Below are positions 6,658-9,229 of a stretch of DNA of 9,229 nucleotides, piece after piece. The stretch's first letter is position 1; each line of letters begins with the position of its first letter. The stretch comes from UMGS75 sp051872775 (GTDB lineage: Bacteria > Bacillota_I > Bacilli_A > ML615J-28 > CAG-313). The stretch covers positions 1 through 9,229 of the forward strand of contig JBJEEE010000071.1 of NCBI GenBank assembly GCA_051872775.1, given 5' to 3'. The translations under genes were made by a program, and so were the position numbers. Under the pieces are notes generated by a model. That model did no database searches. It was given only the letters and a program-made list of their open reading frames with translations, and was not told the origin of the DNA.

Positions 6658-7149
6658 TTATATTTCTGTTACTTTCTTAAATGTTACAATCACATTATCA
6701 GTATTATCAAACGATGACATTGCGGCTGCGACTATTTCGATTACCGCATCTTCATTAGTAGTATCAGATACTACAATAACCTCTACTCCTGATTCCGTGG
6801 AGTGGACAAAAGCATCTTGATATCCCATATTAATAATTAGTACTTCTAACAATACTTCTTTTTCGGTTAAATCAGAGATTTCTTTTTTATTCTTTAATGC
6901 CGTTTCTTTTTGAATGAGTGTTGATTCAGCACTAGCAATGATAGCATCTAAACTTGCGGTTTCGGTACTTCTTGCTTCATTAACTTTATCTCTCATATTT
7001 TTTATTGCATCAAGTCTTGATGATGTTACGATACTTGTATCTCCTTGCATAGGTTCATCATCTTTTTGGGCTAATGGTGATTTAACATACCATACTGCAA
7101 GCATCACGATTAATGTAAGAAATATTAAAGCAAACTGATTCTTTTTCAT
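6658..7149 (-). CDS. SpoIIIAH-like single-pass membrane protein
   Basis: The 163-residue protein has one N-terminal membrane segment (about 5-23), a charged helical stretch (about 43-95) and a C-terminal alpha/beta domain (about 96-160). The C-terminal domain matches Bacillus SpoIIIAH in order and motifs: a short acidic helix (LTEKEVLLEVLIINMGYQDAFVH), then VEVIVVSD, a helix, and VIVTFKK. SpoIIIAH is the mother-cell subunit that pairs with SpoIIQ in the sporulation feeding channel, through a fold shared with YscJ/FliF ring proteins. Here it is shorter than the roughly 218-residue Bacillus protein. It is also not next to spoIIIAA-AG within this window; its neighbours are an unknown membrane protein and a pseudouridine synthase. 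GAGGGGG lies 6 nt before the ATG. Whether it works in sporulation or has another envelope role is unknown. Confidence 0.75.
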   Translation of the reverse strand: MKKNQFALIFLTLIVMLAVWYVKSPLAQKDDEPMQGDTSIVTSSRLDAIKNMRDKVNEARSTETASLDAIIASAESTLIQKETALKNKKEISDLTEKEVLLEVLIINMGYQDAFVHSTESGVEVIVVSDTTNEDAVIEIVAAAMSSFDNTDNVIVTFKKVTEI

Positions 7150-7223
7150 AGTTATCCCCCTCTATCACTAAAGAATATGCAATAGAGAAAAAGATTATGA
7201 ATAATTTTTTAATAAATTAATAA

Positions 7224-9044
7224 TTATCCAACTTGAGCTGATTGATGTTCTTTAATCTTTTTAAATTGAGGTTGGGTATTCGATGAATTACCCTCATCTG
7301 GATTATCAGGATCGTTGTTATATGATGGATCAGTATTAATTCTAAATGTTACAAAAATCAAATACCATGCTTGTACGAACATAATATAGAAAGCCATATT
7401 AGAAAATGGAATAAAGAAACCTAAAATAAAGATTATAATACTTGTATTAAAGTAACATACAGCTCCAATAGCATAGTATTGACGATATCTATTCATAACA
7501 AGTTTGCGTGATAATAACCATATTACCGCAACCAATAGTAATGGGAAAAGAATGAAAATACCAAATGCCATTATTCCATATACAAGTTCATAGTTAGCAG
7601 AATTAACCTTAATCATTGAATCAATAACACCTTGAAGCATAATGTTTATTTTAGCATTTAACTTAGATGTCACAAAGCCATTGCTTAAGAAATCAGAATA
7701 ATTATATGCTCTACTATGTACAGTATAAATTGCATTATAAAAATTATCTTGATGACGATCAACTGGTTTAATCTTTCTGACATCAGATTCTTTTATTCCC
7801 TTAGGTAAACCTACATCAATAAATGATGAACTATCAAATTGTTCATTTTGTCCTACTTTTTTAGTCCATTTAGTTGTATCGAACTCACCGTATTGATTAT
7901 AGACTAACTCATCAATGGAATTAGGTAAATAGTAAATACGATTTACGACTTTTTCCCCGGTAGTTTCAAAAATACTATTTGAACTATAGTCAAGAGTTAC
8001 ATAATTACCATCTTTATATTCTTGTCCTAAATTATAAACGTAATAAAAGCGATCAGATGAAAAGACACAAAGAACATATGACATATCACCATTTCGTTCT
8101 TGTTTAAAGTATCCTTCATAATCAAAATATGAAAGTTTATTATTATTTTCATCAGTACTAAATGCCGAGAAATTAGCATCAATAACTAATGTAACATCAA
8201 GATAATCATTATCTTTATAAATAATCTTATGATAGATTCCCATTTTCTTAAAATAAGAATCAGTGTAATTATTGAAATTATAATGAGATAGCGTTACACT
8301 ATAAGTTGGAAGTACTAATCCTAATTCGGTTACTAGCGTATTAACAAAGGAGGTAATATCTAGTTTATTTAGTCTTCTAATATAACTTAAAGCATAATCT
8401 ACATCAAATTCCGTATAATACTTGATATTAAATAATGTGGAAAACTGACTCATATCAGTATTTTCAGTTACACCAAGATTAATATTATTATCTTTAAGTA
8501 GATAGAATACACAATCTTTTACAAAGAAAACATATAATATCTTATTTTGCGAATTTTCGCCTTTTTTGACTAGTCTTTGAAAACGATTTTTCATTGTATT
8601 TATAATATCGTTTTCTTCTTGGGTCTTTTCTTCTTTTGTTAATAAGGAAGGATAATATTCTTCATAAAAAGCAATACATACATCTAATTCTTCTGAATTA
8701 TTAGAAAGAGTTGCGGTAAGAATTTTATCAGTTAATTTTTTTTCATCACTATTTGGATCTAAAATAGATGAAGTATCACTAGTAATCTCAAGTTTTTCGA
8801 CATAAAAGTTTTCAACCATATCTTCGTAATCCGCAAGAACTTGATAACCGCTATATCGTTCTTCATACTCATTACATGGCATCTCTTTTTTTACTAGATT
8901 TTCCGATACCATAAACTGTGATCCAATCGCAATAAACATAGCAACTAGATATACTATAAGGGCAAGCACAAAGTGCATGTTTCTAAATTTTGCCATTTTG
9001 CGAGGTAAAATCATTGATATAAATATTTCTTTTATTTTTTTCAT
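7224..9044 (-). CDS. Membrane protein of unknown function with large extracytoplasmic domain (DUF1189-like layout)
   Basis: From the preferred ATG at 9042-9044 the protein has 606 residues. A basic N-terminus (FISMILPRKMAKFRN) precedes TM1 (about 25-45). About 440 polar residues, rich in Tyr, Asn and Asp and predicted outside, follow. Three more membrane segments lie at 488-511, 526-546 and 550-567, and a hydrophilic Asn/Pro-rich tail (568-606) should be cytoplasmic. The PRKMAKFR-then-TM start and the C-terminal helix bundle faintly resemble DUF1189 membrane proteins, but I cannot name the family with confidence and no catalytic motif is visible. The ATG at 9051-9053 would add three residues but sits one base from the AGGGAG ribosome site, whereas the chosen ATG is 10 nt away. 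The gene heads the minus-strand cluster and lies 74 bp upstream of the SpoIIIAH-like gene with no clear terminator between. Confidence 0.85.
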   Translation of the reverse strand: MKKIKEIFISMILPRKMAKFRNMHFVLALIVYLVAMFIAIGSQFMVSENLVKKEMPCNEYEERYSGYQVLADYEDMVENFYVEKLEITSDTSSILDPNSDEKKLTDKILTATLSNNSEELDVCIAFYEEYYPSLLTKEEKTQEENDIINTMKNRFQRLVKKGENSQNKILYVFFVKDCVFYLLKDNNINLGVTENTDMSQFSTLFNIKYYTEFDVDYALSYIRRLNKLDITSFVNTLVTELGLVLPTYSVTLSHYNFNNYTDSYFKKMGIYHKIIYKDNDYLDVTLVIDANFSAFSTDENNNKLSYFDYEGYFKQERNGDMSYVLCVFSSDRFYYVYNLGQEYKDGNYVTLDYSSNSIFETTGEKVVNRIYYLPNSIDELVYNQYGEFDTTKWTKKVGQNEQFDSSSFIDVGLPKGIKESDVRKIKPVDRHQDNFYNAIYTVHSRAYNYSDFLSNGFVTSKLNAKINIMLQGVIDSMIKVNSANYELVYGIMAFGIFILFPLLLVAVIWLLSRKLVMNRYRQYYAIGAVCYFNTSIIIFILGFFIPFSNMAFYIMFVQAWYLIFVTFRINTDPSYNNDPDNPDEGNSSNTQPQFKKIKEHQSAQVG

Positions 9045-9054
9045 TTTTGACATA

Positions 9055-9060
9055 CTCCCT
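9055..9060 (-). promoter_or_regulatory. Ribosome binding site deciding the start of the 606-residue membrane protein
   Basis: AGGGAG on the minus strand lies 1 nt before the ATG at 9053 and 10 nt before the in-frame ATG at 9044. The first spacing is too short for normal initiation, so the shorter protein is preferred. Confidence 0.6.
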
Positions 9061-9075
9061 AATTAATATGTATAT

Positions 9076-9104
9076 ATTATACCATAGTCTAAACAAATTT
9101 TAAA
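9076..9104 (-). promoter_or_regulatory. Extended -10 promoter of the minus-strand cluster
   Basis: On the minus strand a perfect TATAAT (9076-9081) is preceded by TGG, giving the extended form TGnTATAAT. Only a weak -35, TTTAAA (9099-9104), is found at 17 nt. Transcription should start near 9069. A 7-bp inverted repeat flanks the -35 region. Confidence 0.65.
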
Positions 9105-9116
9105 GAAAAAGACTAT
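9084..9116. repeat. 7-bp inverted repeat around the cluster promoter
   Basis: ATAGTCT (9084-9090) and AGACTAT (9110-9116) are perfect inverted copies 19 nt apart. The left arm touches the extended -10 and the -35 lies between the arms, so it could be an operator. In AT-rich DNA a chance match is also possible. Confidence 0.35.
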
Positions 9117-9140
9117 ATTATTCCATTATCCTACGTGCCA

Positions 9141-9188
9141 TAAAACACCTCATTCTTTATTTAATAAATGAGGTGTTTTATTTATTAT
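9141..9188. terminator. Strong hairpin terminator at the right edge
   Basis: TAAAACACCTCATT (9141-9154) pairs perfectly over 14 bp with AATGAGGTGTTTTA (9167-9180), around a 12-nt loop. T-rich sequence follows on the plus strand; on the minus strand the stem itself ends in TTTT. No plus-strand gene precedes it here, so it most likely ends a leftward gene lying beyond the right edge. It also insulates the promoter at 9076-9104. Confidence 0.75.
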
Positions 9189-9229
9189 TTATACAATTAA
9201 CATAATAACAACTTGCGTGTTGATAGTCA

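Noticed and set aside
6914..7138. Plus-strand 74-codon open frame opposite the SpoIIIAH-like gene
   Set aside because: It lies entirely inside a well-supported minus-strand gene, has no ribosome site, and reads as the antisense of a hydrophobic/helical protein.
7160..7187. 6-bp inverted repeat (CTCTAT/ATAGAG) that could fold over the ribosome site of the SpoIIIAH-like gene
   Set aside because: Six AT-rich pairs around a 16-nt loop are unlikely to be stable and involve only part of the GAGGGGG. Chance is the simpler explanation.
7189..7205. CATAATCT as a sporulation sigma-E-type -10 ahead of the SpoIIIAH-like gene
   Set aside because: It loosely fits CATAnnnT, but no matching -35 could be placed with confidence and such strings are common in this base composition.
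9181..9229. C-terminal end of a minus-strand gene entering from the right edge
   Set aside because: Two minus-strand frames stay open from the edge for 12-16 codons and then stop before the terminator, but the stretch is too short to choose a frame or recognise a family. The leftward terminator makes such a gene plausible, not demonstrated.

Overview
The window is AT-rich (by eye about one third G+C). It reads as a chromosomal segment of a low-GC Firmicute-type bacterium. Every recognised gene is uninterrupted under the standard bacterial code, with Trp written TGG, so this is not a UGA=Trp mycoplasma. Strong AGGAGG-type ribosome sites, a yybP-ykoY manganese riboswitch, lipoproteins with short Lys-rich signal peptides and a SpoIIIAH-like protein all fit Bacilli or Clostridia. 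An uncultured lineage near the Mollicutes (Acholeplasma/Izemoplasma-like) or an Erysipelotrichia-like lineage is possible, but that placement is inference.

Left part (1-1701): a divergent gene on the minus strand runs off the left edge. It encodes a large lipoprotein with five Ig-like repeats spaced 83-85 residues apart, followed by what looks like the start of a C39-like peptidase region. Its promoter lies back to back with a very good sigma-A promoter facing right.

Centre (1730-4657): the rightward unit is the best-understood part. One consensus promoter is followed by tRNA-Cys(GCA), then after only about 19 nt by a yybP-ykoY (Mn2+) riboswitch with its own intrinsic terminator, then by a full-length P2A-type cation-transporting ATPase. 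I see no usable promoter between tRNA and riboswitch, so tRNA, riboswitch and ATPase mRNA appear to be one transcript. When Mn2+ is low the riboswitch terminator would simply end the tRNA transcript. When Mn2+ is high, P1 forms, the terminator cannot, and the exporter is made. The unit ends in a strong bidirectional terminator.

Right part (4656-9104): four minus-strand genes, in transcription order: a 606-residue membrane protein of unknown function with a large extracytoplasmic domain; a SpoIIIAH-like single-pass protein; an RluA-family pseudouridine synthase; and a surface lipoprotein carrying an FN3-like region and an endonuclease I (His-Me finger) nuclease domain. The first gene has an extended -10 promoter and the nuclease has its own promoter. 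A hairpin with a T-run lies between the SpoIIIAH-like gene and the pseudouridine synthase gene. The window ends with a hairpin terminator and no supportable gene.

Nothing here looks like a phage, insertion sequence, CRISPR array or toxin-antitoxin system. The observations most worth following are the tRNA-riboswitch-transporter cotranscript and the stand-alone SpoIIIAH-like gene beside an uncharacterised membrane protein.
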